The notes under the pieces were generated by a model. That model was given only the letters and a program-made list of their open reading frames with translations. It did not search any database and had not been told where the DNA came from. The translations under genes and the position numbers were made by a program. A DNA stretch of 47,147 nt from Streptomyces sp. SolWspMP-5a-2. Lineage in GTDB: Bacteria > Actinomycetota > Actinomycetes > Streptomycetales > Streptomycetaceae. Below, piece by piece: positions 1 to 7,749 of this stretch (the stretch's first letter is position 1; each line of letters opens with the position of its first letter). Location: positions 1 through 47,147 of the forward strand of contig NZ_FMCI01000224.1 of the NCBI RefSeq assembly GCF_900091845.1, in the 5' to 3' direction.

Positions 1-697
1 CGGCGAGGCGGCGGGCGAGGAATCCGGCCGGGTGGCGGATGGGGTCGTCGGGCAGCCCGGCGGTCACCGCCCGCTGGACGGCACCGGCGGGAACCCCGCG
101 CGCCAGCCACTCCTGCACCGCGGGCACGAGCCGCAGCACGTCCCGCTCGGAGAGCAGCAGGCGGGAGTCGAGGGCCCGGAGCCCGCAGAGGAGGTCGGCG
201 GCGGGCGAGCGGGGCGCGGAGACGGGAGGGGCCCCGGGGGCGGTGGTGGGGGCGGGGGCCGGTACGGAGACGGGGACGGTGCCGGGGTCAGGCCGGGGCT
301 CCGGGACGGCGGTGGGGGCGGTCGCCGGGGTGTTCGGGGTCGCGGCCCTGGGCTTGTTGTAGGAGAACGTGCGGGTCACCACGCGGCCGGACGGTAAGCG
401 CTCCTTGCGGCGGGCCAGGTACCCGTGGGCCTCCAACTCCCGCAGCGCGGCGGCGATCCGGATCTCGCCCTCGGGGAAGCGCGCGGCGATCGCCTTGATC
501 CCGACGGGACTTCCCTGGGGCAGCGACTGGATGTGGGTGGCGAGCCCGATCGCGACGAGGGAGAGGTCGGGGTGCTGGGCGAGGTGGTTCCCGACCACGG
601 TGAAGTGGTCGTGATGGCGTTCGGTGACATGACCGACCCCGCTGCCGGAAGGGCCGGACCGGGAACGGGAGGGCGCGATAGGCTGACGCACAGTCAT
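1..697 (-). CDS. Helix-turn-helix protein, truncated by window edge (C-terminus missing)
   Basis: The frame is open from an ATG at 697 to the left edge, giving 232 residues and no stop. Residues about 22-95 look like a winged helix-turn-helix: a 'TERHHDHFTVVGNHLAQHPDL' type lead-in, then 'GIKAIAARFPEGEIRIAAALRELEAHGYL', then a basic wing. A Pro/Ala-rich linker (about 110-155) and a helical region follow. This matches a large paralogous family of Streptomyces HTH proteins that I know only as putative regulators; target unknown. Codon 101 (395-397) is TTA, the only TTA codon I noticed in a gene here, so translation probably depends on the bldA tRNA. The leader has AGAAGGAAAG about 12 bases upstream of the ATG, facing a complementary CCCTTCC that could mask it. 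Confidence 0.7.
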   Translation of the reverse strand, partial: MTVRQPIAPSRSRSGPSGSGVGHVTERHHDHFTVVGNHLAQHPDLSLVAIGLATHIQSLPQGSPVGIKAIAARFPEGEIRIAAALRELEAHGYLARRKERLPSGRVVTRTFSYNKPRAATPNTPATAPTAVPEPRPDPGTVPVSVPAPAPTTAPGAPPVSAPRSPAADLLCGLRALDSRLLLSERDVLRLVPAVQEWLARGVPAGAVQRAVTAGLPDDPIRHPAGFLARRLA

Positions 698-1151
698 CGG
701 GAAGGGGCTTTCCTTCTCTGGTGATCAGGCCCTCGCTCCGGGATTGCCGTCCCGGCGGGGGCCGTTTCATGCTCGGCGTGGTGAGGCTGAGGCTGCACCA
801 CCGAATCCCGTGCGCGCCAGCGGAGTTGAGGAAGTTCACCCCTGAGGGTGACCGCCGGAGGTTTGGGAAGGGACGGGGTTGGTTCTTTCCCGGTTTCTTT
901 CTTCTCTGGCGTCGAGCGGGACCGGGTCCCGACCACCCCCGACCCGGCACGAGCCGCCCGGGAACCATGACAGGACCCGAACCGGAGCCCCACCCGGAGG
1001 CCCCCCGCACGGACCGCCGGTCCCCCGCCCCGCCCCCGCCCCCGCGCACCCGGCTACCGGGTCGCGGTTGCGGGGGATGCGGTGAGGGAAGCACGCTCCC
1101 GGTGGGAGGACGGTGTGGGCATGAAGTCCGTGCGCCGGGAAAGAACCCCGC
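698..1151. other. Intergenic region, 454 bp, with two palindromes
   Basis: This is the divergent spacer between the HTH gene (minus) and the DUF2165 gene (plus). Two inverted repeats are visible: CGGGACC-G-GGTCCCG at 917-931 and ACCCGG-CTA-CCGGGT at 1048-1062. Either could be an operator for one of the flanking genes. The stretch 1021-1050 is a C-rich run. I see no convincing coding region; open frames here lack start sites and family resemblance. Confidence 0.4.
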
Positions 1152-1661
1152 ATGACCACCACACGCGCCCCGCGCTCCCCCCTCGTTCTCGCTGCCGGGA
1201 TTCTCACCGGGATCGTCGCGCTCTACATCGGGCTCGTGGTCCTCGGGAACGTCACCGACTTCGGGACCAACCGGCAGTTCGTGCGGCACGTGCTCGCCAT
1301 GGACACCACGTTCGGGGACGACGATCTGATGTGGCGGGCCATGACCAGCCGGTGGCTCCAGGACGCCGCCTATGTCGCGATCATCGTCTGGGAGGGGGTC
1401 GCCGCGCTCGTGCTGGGCGCCGGGACCTGGTTCTGGGGGCGCCGGGACGTGGGCCGGGCCCGGACGCTGTCGACGTACGGGCTGCTCATGCTGATGCTGC
1501 TGTTCGGCGCCGGGTTCCTCGCGATCGGCGGCGAGTGGTTCTCGATGTGGCAGTCGAAGGACTGGAACGGCCTCGACGCGGCGACCCGGGTCTTCCTGGT
1601 CAGCGGGGTCGTGCTGGTCGTCGTGCAGCTCACCGGTGACCGCCCGCGGGAGACGGACTGA
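1152..1661 (+). CDS. DUF2165-family small integral membrane protein
   Basis: The 169-residue product has four hydrophobic segments at about residues 10-31, 72-95, 108-128 and 145-163, with short charged loops between them. The motif pattern (an N-terminal 'GNVTDFGTN' loop, 'FVRHVLAMDTTF', and 'FLAIGGEWFSMWQS' after the third helix) is that of DUF2165 proteins, which are plasma-membrane proteins of unknown function. The ATG at 1152 has only a weak purine-rich sequence (GGGAAAG) upstream. The gene is monocistronic and convergent with the next gene, separated by a strong hairpin. No function can be assigned beyond membrane location. Confidence 0.85.
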   Translation: MTTTRAPRSPLVLAAGILTGIVALYIGLVVLGNVTDFGTNRQFVRHVLAMDTTFGDDDLMWRAMTSRWLQDAAYVAIIVWEGVAALVLGAGTWFWGRRDVGRARTLSTYGLLMLMLLFGAGFLAIGGEWFSMWQSKDWNGLDAATRVFLVSGVVLVVVQLTGDRPRETD

Positions 1662-1671
1662 CGGCGGGGCG

Positions 1672-1696
1672 GGGCGCCCGCGGAGTGCGGGCGCCC
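1672..1696. terminator. Bidirectional terminator hairpin
   Basis: A perfect 10-bp stem, GGGCGCCCGC (1672-1681) and GCGGGCGCCC (1687-1696), encloses a 5-base loop. It sits between two convergent genes, 10 bp after the DUF2165 stop and 11 bp from the stop of the gene on the minus strand, so it can serve both. Confidence 0.7.
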
Positions 1697-1706
1697 TGAC
1701 GTCTTT

Positions 1707-2273
1707 CTACTCGACGACCGTCACCTTCGTGCCCGTCGTCCCGAACGCCCAGAGGGCGGTGCCGTCCGCCGTGCGCAGGCGGATGCCGCCCGTCGTCTGG
1801 GTGGCGGCGGGCGGCGGGGAGGCGCCGTCCAGGGCGTTGGAGAACGCCAGGTTCACGCCCGACTTCACGCCGAAGTACAGAATGTTCTGGATCTTCACTC
1901 CGTCGGAGCCGGTGATCGGCCCCTCCTTGCGCAGCGAGACCGTGTAGCTGCCCGGGTCGGGGGCCACCGTCCCCGGCCAGACCGAGAAGGTGCGGCGGGA
2001 GGCGTCGCTGGCGTCGATCAGCCAGACCCGGTGCCGGTCGACGGAGTAGACGATTCTGCGGCCCGTGCCCGAGTCGTCCGGCACCCCCGTGGGCGCGGGG
2101 GACGCCGAGGGCGACGGTGACGCCGTCGCCCGCGGTGTCGGGCTGGCGGCCGCCGTGGGGGCCGGGTGCGGACCCCGGTCCGCCTGTACGGCCAGGACGA
2201 CGACCGCCGCGACCGCTCCCGCGGTCAGACCGGTGACCCAGACCCATGAGGGCAGTCGGGCTGGCACGGGCAC
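1707..2273 (-). CDS. Secreted or membrane-anchored L,D-transpeptidase-like protein lacking the catalytic Cys
   Basis: The product has 188 residues. Residues about 8-29 form a hydrophobic N-terminal segment (signal peptide or anchor), followed by a Pro/Ser/Thr/Ala-rich wall-spanning linker (about 33-62). The remaining ~125 residues are a compact beta-rich domain. Its end, 'TTGGIRLRTADGTALWAF' followed by 'GTKVTVVE', resembles the end of YkuD L,D-transpeptidase domains, where the motif is HGCIRL then a loop and a T-V-V strand. Here the Cys is replaced by Gly, so cross-linking activity is unlikely and a binding or scaffolding role is possible. The family call is inference from motif shape. The GTG/ATG start near 2273 is the longest sensible one because the signal peptide begins there. 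Confidence 0.6.
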   Translation of the reverse strand: MPVPARLPSWVWVTGLTAGAVAAVVVLAVQADRGPHPAPTAAASPTPRATASPSPSASPAPTGVPDDSGTGRRIVYSVDRHRVWLIDASDASRRTFSVWPGTVAPDPGSYTVSLRKEGPITGSDGVKIQNILYFGVKSGVNLAFSNALDGASPPPAATQTTGGIRLRTADGTALWAFGTTGTKVTVVE

Positions 2274-2323
2274 GCAACTCCTCAGCTACACGTCCTCGTC
2301 AAACAGAGGTCGGATCATCGTAC

Positions 2324-4909
2324 TCACTCCAGCACGGGCAGAAGTTCCGGCAGATGCCCGTCGGAGGCGGCGGCGGCCCGTCGCCGCTCCTCGGGGACCT
2401 CCCCGTAGAGGGTCGTACGGGGCTTCGCCGGGCGTCCGGCCGCGTCCGCGACCGCGATCAGGTCCCGCACCGACTTGTAGGAGCCGTAGGAGGAGCCCGC
2501 CATCCGGGAGATCGTCTCCTCCATCAGCGTGCCGCCCAGGTCGTTGGCGCCGGAGCGCAGCATCTCCGCCGCGCCCTCCGTGCCCAGCTTCACCCAGCTC
2601 GTCTGGATGTTGGGGATCCAGGGGTGCAGCAGCAGGCGGGCCATCGCGGTGACCGCCCGGTTGTCCCGGATCGTGGGGCCGGGGCGGGCGATGCCCGCGA
2701 GGTAGACCGGCGCGTTGGTGTGGATGAAGGGCAGGGTCACGAACTCCGTGAAGCCGCCGGTGCGTTGCTGGATGCCGGCCAGCGTGCGCAGGTGGCCGAG
2801 CCAGTGCCGGGGCTGGTCGACGTGGCCGTACATCATCGTCGACGAGGAGCGGATACCCAGCTCGTGGGCGGTGGTGATGACCTCGATCCAGGTCGCCGCG
2901 GGCAGCTTGCCCTTGGTGAGGATCCAGCGGACCTCGTCGTCGAGGATCTCGGCGGCGGTGCCGGGCACGGAGTCGAGGCCCGCCTCCTTGGCCGCCGTCA
3001 GCCACTCCTTGACCGAAAGGCCGGTCCTGGTCGCGCCGTTGACGACCTCCATCGGGGAGAACGCGTGCACGTGCATGCCGGGGACGCGTTCCTTGACCGC
3101 CTTCGCGATGTCGAAGTACGCGGTGCCGGGCAGGTCCGGGTGGATGCCGCCCTGCATGCACACCTCGACCGCGCCGACCTCCCACGCCTGCTGGGCCCGG
3201 TCGGCGACCTGGTCGAGGGAGAGGGTGTAGGCGTCGGCGTCGGTGCGGCGCTGCGCGAACGCGCAGAACCGGCAGCCGGTGTAGCAGACGTTGGTGAAGT
3301 TGATGTTGCGGGTGACGATGTACGTGACGTCGTCGCCGACCGCCGCCCGGCGCACGTCGTCCGCGATGCCGGTGAGCGCGTCCAGCGCCGGGCCGTCCGC
3401 GTGCAGCAGCGCGAGCGCCTCCGCGTCGGTCAGCTTCGTCGGGTCGTCGGCCGCGGTCGCGAGCGCCGCCCTGACGTCGGTGTCGATGCGCTCGGGCGCC
3501 ATGCCGGGCACGGCCGCCTCGCGCAGCGCGTCCCAGTCGCCGTACACCTCGTCGAAGTCGTCGCGGCGGTCGCCGGTGCGGCCCTCGGTGTCGATGGACG
3601 CGTGCAGGTCGGTGCGCCCCGAGGAGACGAACGCCTCCTCCGGCTCCTGCCACGGGCGGCCCTCGACGACCGCGTCCGGCAGGGCGAGCCCGGTCAGCGG
3701 GTCGGCGAGCGCCGTCACGTGCGGGCGCAGCCTCGGGTCGAGCCACGGCTCGCCCCGGCGCACGAACTCCGGGTAGACGCAGAGCCGTTCGCGCAGTTCG
3801 AACCCGGCCGCGCGGGACCGCTCGGCCAGCTCCTCGATCTGCGGCCAGGGGCGTTCGGGGTTGACGTGGTCGATGGTGAGCGGGGAGACCCCGCCCCAGT
3901 CGTCGACGCCCGCGCCGATGAGCCGCTCGTACTCGGAGTCGACCAGGTTGGGCGGGGCCTGGATGCAGGCGGCCGGGCCCATGATGTGCCGGGCGACGGC
4001 CACCGCGGCGACCAGTTCGTCGAGTTCGGCGTCGGGCATGCCGCGCATGGCGGTGTCGGGCTTGGCCCGGAAGTTCTGGATGATCAGTTCCTGGACGCCG
4101 TGGTAGGCGCGGGAGACCCGGCGCAGCGCGAAGAGCGACTCGGCGCGCTCCTCGTACGTCTCGCCGATGCCGAGCAGGATGCCGGAGGTGAAGGGCACGG
4201 AGGAGCGCCCGGCGTCCTCCAGCACCCGCAGCCGCACGGCGGGTTCCTTGTCGGGCGAGCCGTGGTGCGGGCCGCCGGGCTCGGACCAGAGCCGGGTCGC
4301 GGTCGTCTCCAGCATCATCCCCATGGACGGCGCGACCGGCTTGAGCCGCTGGAAGTCCGTCCAGGACATCACCCCGGGGTTGAGGTGCGGCAGCAGGCCG
4401 GTCTCCTCCAGGATGCGGACGGAGATCGCGCGGACGTAGGCGATGGTGTCGTCGTAGCCGTGCGCGTCGAGCCACTCGCGCGCCTCGGGCCAGCGTTCCT
4501 CGGGCTTGTCGCCGAGGGTGATGAGGGCTTCCTTGCAGCCGAGGGCCGCGCCCTTGCGGGCGACGTCGAGGACCTCGTCCGGGGACATGAACATCCCGTG
4601 CCCGGCCCGCCGCAGCTTGCCGGGGACGGTGACGAAGGTGCAGTAGTGGCACTTGTCCCGGCAGAGCCGGGTGAGCGGGACGAAGACGCTCTTGGAGTAG
4701 GTGATGACGCCGGGCCTGCCGGCCGCTTCGAGGCCCGCGTCGCGCACCCGGGCGGCGGAGGCGGTGAGGTCGTCGAGGGCCTCACCGCGTGCCTGGAGCA
4801 GGACGGCGGCCTCGGTGGCGTCGAGGGCCACGCCGTCCCTGGCTCGTTTGAGGGCGCGACGCATGGAGTTCTCGGTGGGGCCGGTTCCGGAGGTCGCGGA
4901 AGTCGTCAT
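2324..4909 (-). CDS. fbiC: FO synthase (bifunctional 7,8-didemethyl-8-hydroxy-5-deazariboflavin synthase, CofG-CofH fusion)
   Basis: This 861-residue protein joins two radical-SAM enzymes that make FO, the deazaflavin core of coenzyme F420, from tyrosine and 5-amino-6-ribitylaminouracil. Both CX3CX2C clusters are visible: C83-C87-C90 (CRDKCHYC) in the CofG half and C542-C546-C549 (CYTGCRFC) in the CofH half. Length matches the fused actinobacterial enzyme. The gene is flanked upstream by an F420-type LLM oxidoreductase, which fits cofactor supply beside a user. The ATG at 4909 lies directly after GAAGG and only six bases after a TATGCT box, so the transcript may be leaderless. In S. coelicolor the FO synthase gene also lies close to the afs genes, as I recall. 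Confidence 0.95.
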   Translation of the reverse strand: MTTSATSGTGPTENSMRRALKRARDGVALDATEAAVLLQARGEALDDLTASAARVRDAGLEAAGRPGVITYSKSVFVPLTRLCRDKCHYCTFVTVPGKLRRAGHGMFMSPDEVLDVARKGAALGCKEALITLGDKPEERWPEAREWLDAHGYDDTIAYVRAISVRILEETGLLPHLNPGVMSWTDFQRLKPVAPSMGMMLETTATRLWSEPGGPHHGSPDKEPAVRLRVLEDAGRSSVPFTSGILLGIGETYEERAESLFALRRVSRAYHGVQELIIQNFRAKPDTAMRGMPDAELDELVAAVAVARHIMGPAACIQAPPNLVDSEYERLIGAGVDDWGGVSPLTIDHVNPERPWPQIEELAERSRAAGFELRERLCVYPEFVRRGEPWLDPRLRPHVTALADPLTGLALPDAVVEGRPWQEPEEAFVSSGRTDLHASIDTEGRTGDRRDDFDEVYGDWDALREAAVPGMAPERIDTDVRAALATAADDPTKLTDAEALALLHADGPALDALTGIADDVRRAAVGDDVTYIVTRNINFTNVCYTGCRFCAFAQRRTDADAYTLSLDQVADRAQQAWEVGAVEVCMQGGIHPDLPGTAYFDIAKAVKERVPGMHVHAFSPMEVVNGATRTGLSVKEWLTAAKEAGLDSVPGTAAEILDDEVRWILTKGKLPAATWIEVITTAHELGIRSSSTMMYGHVDQPRHWLGHLRTLAGIQQRTGGFTEFVTLPFIHTNAPVYLAGIARPGPTIRDNRAVTAMARLLLHPWIPNIQTSWVKLGTEGAAEMLRSGANDLGGTLMEETISRMAGSSYGSYKSVRDLIAVADAAGRPAKPRTTLYGEVPEERRRAAAASDGHLPELLPVLE

Positions 4910-4915
4910 CCTTCG

Positions 4916-4921
4916 AGCATA
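4916..4921 (-). promoter_or_regulatory. Possible -10 box for fbiC (leaderless)
   Basis: TATGCT on the minus strand ends six bases before the fbiC ATG, which would place the transcription start on or beside the start codon. No good -35 is visible, so this is tentative. Confidence 0.3.
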
Positions 4922-4978
4922 CGAGCGCCCTGAACTGCGCAGACAGGCGACGTCCGATTCGTCCCGGAGCGCCGCGCG

Positions 4979-5845
4979 TCACACGGTGTCACTGGCGGCG
5001 GGCAGGAAGGCCGTGTATCCGTCCAGCGCGCGCAGCACCTCGCTCTCCCCGGCGGGCGGCAGCTGCACGACGACCTCCTCGATGCCGAGGCCCGCGTAGT
5101 GGTCGAGCTTGCCCGGGGTCGGGAACACGGCGTAGGGGACGACCTGGAGGGCGGCCGGGTCGCGGCCCGCCTCCGCCCAGGCGGCGCGCAGCACCGGCAG
5201 CGACTCGCCGAGTCCGCGGCCGCCGATGGGCAGCCAGCCGTCGGCGAACTCGCAGATGTGGGCGAAGAGTTTCGGCCCCGCGGCGCCGCCGACCAGGGTG
5301 CGCGGTCCGGTCACCGGGCCGCGCGGCTTCTGGACGGGCTTGGGGTGCGCGAAGCTGGCCCGCACGCTGCCGAACTCGCCCTGGTGCGGGGTGGGTTCCT
5401 CGCTCCACAGGGCGCGCATCAGGGCCATCCGGTCGCGCACCAGGTCGCGCCGGGTGCGCCAGGCGACGCCGTGGTCGGCGGCCTCCTCGACGTTCCAGCC
5501 GTAGCCGAGGCCGAGGGTGAACCGGCCGCCGGAGAGGTGGTCGAGGGTGGCGATCTGCTTGGCGAGGTCGATCGGGTCGTGCTGGGCGACCAGGGTGATG
5601 CCGGTGCCGAGGGCGAGGCGTTCCGTGACGGCGGCGGCCTGGCCGAGGGCGACGAACGGGTCGAGGGTGCGCCCGTACTCGGGCGGCAGGTCGCCGCCCG
5701 CCGGGTAGGGGGAGGTGCGTTCGGTGGGGATGTGCGTGTGCTCGGGCAGGTAGAGCCCGGCGAATCCGCGCTGTTCCAGCTCACGGGCGAGCCGGGTCGG
5801 AGTGATCGTCTCGTCGGTGAGGAAGATCGTTACGGAGATGCGCAT
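4979..5845 (-). CDS. LLM-class F420-dependent oxidoreductase
   Basis: The 288-residue protein has the luciferase-like TIM-barrel pattern: an N-terminal strand 'MRISVTIFLTDETI', 'GLYLPEHTHIPTERTSPYPAGG', 'LALGTGITLVAQHDPI', 'LDHLSGGRFTLGLGYGWN' and 'LVGGAAGPKLFAHICEFADGWLPIGG'. These are typical of the F420-binding LLM branch (TIGR03619-like). The substrate cannot be read from sequence. The ATG has a good ribosome site (GAAGGGG, 4-5 bases upstream). A 12-bp perfect palindrome, CCGACCGGTCGG, lies 38 bp upstream. The gene precedes fbiC on the same strand with a ~70 bp gap, so co-expression with F420 synthesis is plausible. Confidence 0.88.
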   Translation of the reverse strand: MRISVTIFLTDETITPTRLARELEQRGFAGLYLPEHTHIPTERTSPYPAGGDLPPEYGRTLDPFVALGQAAAVTERLALGTGITLVAQHDPIDLAKQIATLDHLSGGRFTLGLGYGWNVEEAADHGVAWRTRRDLVRDRMALMRALWSEEPTPHQGEFGSVRASFAHPKPVQKPRGPVTGPRTLVGGAAGPKLFAHICEFADGWLPIGGRGLGESLPVLRAAWAEAGRDPAALQVVPYAVFPTPGKLDHYAGLGIEEVVVQLPPAGESEVLRALDGYTAFLPAASDTV

Positions 5846-6147
5846 GCCCCTTCTCTACCGCTCCCCCGGCGAGATGTCCATACCGACCGGTCGGGATCGG
5901 GTGGAGAGGGAGGCGGGGGTGGGAGCGGGGGTGGGGTGGGGGTACGGGGCCGGGAGCGGGTGGGTGGCCGGCGTGGAAGGGGGCTGCCGGGTGCGCGGCC
6001 GGTATGGAAGGCGGCTGGCGTGAAAGGCGGCTGCCGGGTGGGCGGCTGGCGTGAAAGGGGGGCTGCCGAGTGCGCGTACATGCCCTATCGTCGCGCCGAT
6101 CCCCTCCCTGACGGCGGGAGTTCACCCCCGTACCGGAAGGTGGCCCC
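5846..6147. other. Divergent intergenic region with palindrome, G-rich tract and degenerate tandem repeats
   Basis: Reading left to right: a 12-bp palindrome (5883-5894), a G-run-rich stretch (5903-5955) with many runs of three to five G on the plus strand that could form a G-quadruplex, and about three degenerate copies of a 31-33 bp unit between 5965 and 6080. Exact copies of GCGGCTGGCGTGAAAGG lie at 6011-6027 and 6042-6058. A GGAAGG ribosome site for the next gene is at 6136-6141. No gene is seen. Confidence 0.6.
5883..5894. promoter_or_regulatory. Perfect palindrome CCGACCGGTCGG, possible operator
   Basis: A 12-bp perfect inverted repeat lies 38 bp upstream of the F420-dependent LLM gene. 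Its form resembles Streptomyces TetR-family operators. It does not match the CTGAC-type operator found elsewhere in the window, so a different regulator would be involved. Confidence 0.4.
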
Positions 6148-7677
6148 ATGGGTGACGACGACCAGGACGGCATCGAGGAATCCGGCCGCGGCCCCGGGCG
6201 GCGCGCGGTGTTCGTGGCGGGCGCCGCGACCGCGCTCACCCTGGGGAGCGTGACCTTCGCCTCGGCCGCGGGACAGCGGCGGCAGACCCGCACGGTCCGC
6301 GGCACGCTGCCCGCCGGATCCCCCGACTTCGTCTACGTGCCCGTCGATGTCCCCGCCGGGGTACGGGAGTTGCGCGTCGCCTACGCCTACGACCGGCCCG
6401 CGGTACCGGCCGGGACGGCGGGCAACGCCCTGGACATCGGCCTCTTCGACGAGCGGGGCACCGCGCTCGGCGGCCGGGGCTTCCGCGGCTGGTCGGGCGG
6501 GGCCCGCACGGAGTTCTTCGTCCGGGCCGACGACGCGACCCCCGGCTATCTGCCGGGCCCGGTGCGCGCGGGCACCTGGTCCATCGCGCTCGGCCCGTAC
6601 ACGGTGGCCCCGCAGGGCCTGGCGTACGAGCTGACGGTGACCCTGGAGCACGGCGAGCCCGGCGCAGCCCCGGTGCGCCGCTACCCGCCGGAGCGGGCCA
6701 GGGGCCGGGGGCGGGCCTGGTACCGGGGCGACTGCCACCTGCACTCCTGGTACTCCGACGGCCGCCGCACCCCGGCCGAGATCGCGGCGCTGGCCAGGGC
6801 CGCCGGGCTCGACTTCATCAACTCCTCCGACCACAACACCCACGCGGCGCACCCGCACTGGGCCGACGAGGCGGGCGACGACCTGCTGATCCTGCTCGGC
6901 GAGGAGATCACCACCCGCAACGGCCACGTGGTGGCGCTGGGCACCGACCCGGGCACCTTCGTGGACTGGCGCTACCGGGCCCGCGACAACCGCTTCGGGG
7001 AGTACGCCCGGCAGATCAGACGGGCCGGCGGCCTGGTGGTCCCGGCCCACCCGCACGCCACCTGCGTCGGCTGCGGCTGGAAGTTCGGCTTCGGCGAGGC
7101 GGACGCGGTGGAGGTGTGGAACGGCCCCTTCACCGCCGACGACGAGGTGGCGCTGGCCGCGTGGGACGGCCTGCTCGTGGCGGCGGCGCGCGGCGGGCGG
7201 GAGTGGCTGCCCGCGATGGGCAGCAGCGACGCGCACCGCGATCCGGACGTGGTGGGGCTGCCGCAGACGGTGGTGCTCGCCGACGACCTCACCCGGACGG
7301 CGATCCAGGACGGCATCCGCGCGGGCCGCTCCTACCTCGCCGAGTCCAGGGACGTCTCCCTGGCGTTCACCGCCACCGGCGGGCGGGGGCTGCGCGCGGG
7401 CATCGGCGAACGCCTGCGGGTCGCGCCCGACGCGCCGGTCACCGTCCGCCTGGAGGTCGACGGCGCCCCGGGGTGCGTGCCGCGCCTGGTGACCGACGAG
7501 GGCGTGCTGCTCACCGGTGACCCGCTGCCGTCCGGCGGGACGGGCGTCCTTCAGTGGCGGACGACGGCGGCGTACGCGGCGTACGTGCGCGCGGAGGTCC
7601 GCCACCCGGCGACGGCGCCCCCGCTGCCGGGGCCCCCGGCGGCGCTCACCAACCCGATCTTCCTGGGCGCGCGCTAG
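6148..7677 (+). CDS. Tat-exported CehA/McbA-type PHP-domain metallohydrolase
   Basis: The 509-residue protein begins with a twin-arginine signal: R18-R19 in 'PGRRAVFVAG', a hydrophobic run to about residue 38 and an ASA-type cleavage site. Residues about 45-170 form a beta-sandwich-like region. The C-terminal half is a PHP-type phosphoesterase/hydrolase domain with metal ligands H197 and H199 (DCHLHSWYSDG), D228-H229 (SSDHN), E in 'GEEITTRNGHVVALG', H in 'PAHPHATC' and D-H in 'SSDAHRD'. Family members such as CehA and McbA hydrolyse aryl carbamates; others act on phosphoesters, so the substrate is open. The ATG follows GGAAGG by 6 bases. It is monocistronic and convergent with the next gene. 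Confidence 0.85.
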   Translation: MGDDDQDGIEESGRGPGRRAVFVAGAATALTLGSVTFASAAGQRRQTRTVRGTLPAGSPDFVYVPVDVPAGVRELRVAYAYDRPAVPAGTAGNALDIGLFDERGTALGGRGFRGWSGGARTEFFVRADDATPGYLPGPVRAGTWSIALGPYTVAPQGLAYELTVTLEHGEPGAAPVRRYPPERARGRGRAWYRGDCHLHSWYSDGRRTPAEIAALARAAGLDFINSSDHNTHAAHPHWADEAGDDLLILLGEEITTRNGHVVALGTDPGTFVDWRYRARDNRFGEYARQIRRAGGLVVPAHPHATCVGCGWKFGFGEADAVEVWNGPFTADDEVALAAWDGLLVAAARGGREWLPAMGSSDAHRDPDVVGLPQTVVLADDLTRTAIQDGIRAGRSYLAESRDVSLAFTATGGRGLRAGIGERLRVAPDAPVTVRLEVDGAPGCVPRLVTDEGVLLTGDPLPSGGTGVLQWRTTAAYAAYVRAEVRHPATAPPLPGPPAALTNPIFLGAR

Positions 7678-7749
7678 TGCCCTGACCTGGAGAGTCCACC
7701 GGCTCGCGACGCCCGGCAGCCTTTCCGGCGCGCCTTTCCGGTCACGGCA

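Noticed and set aside
681..697. GCTGACG-CAC-AGTCATC, a partial match to the CTGAC operator at the start codon of the HTH gene
   Set aside because: Right half agrees at only four of seven positions and the bases are the first codons of the gene, so chance is more likely.
917..1062. Palindromes at 917-931 and 1048-1062 as terminators
   Set aside because: They lie between divergent genes where no transcript ends; kept only as possible operators inside the intergenic entry.
2246..4933. 895-residue open frame opposite fbiC
   Set aside because: Antisense shadow of a well-supported gene; composition rich in Gly/Val/Arg/Asp as expected from the complement of GC-biased coding sequence.
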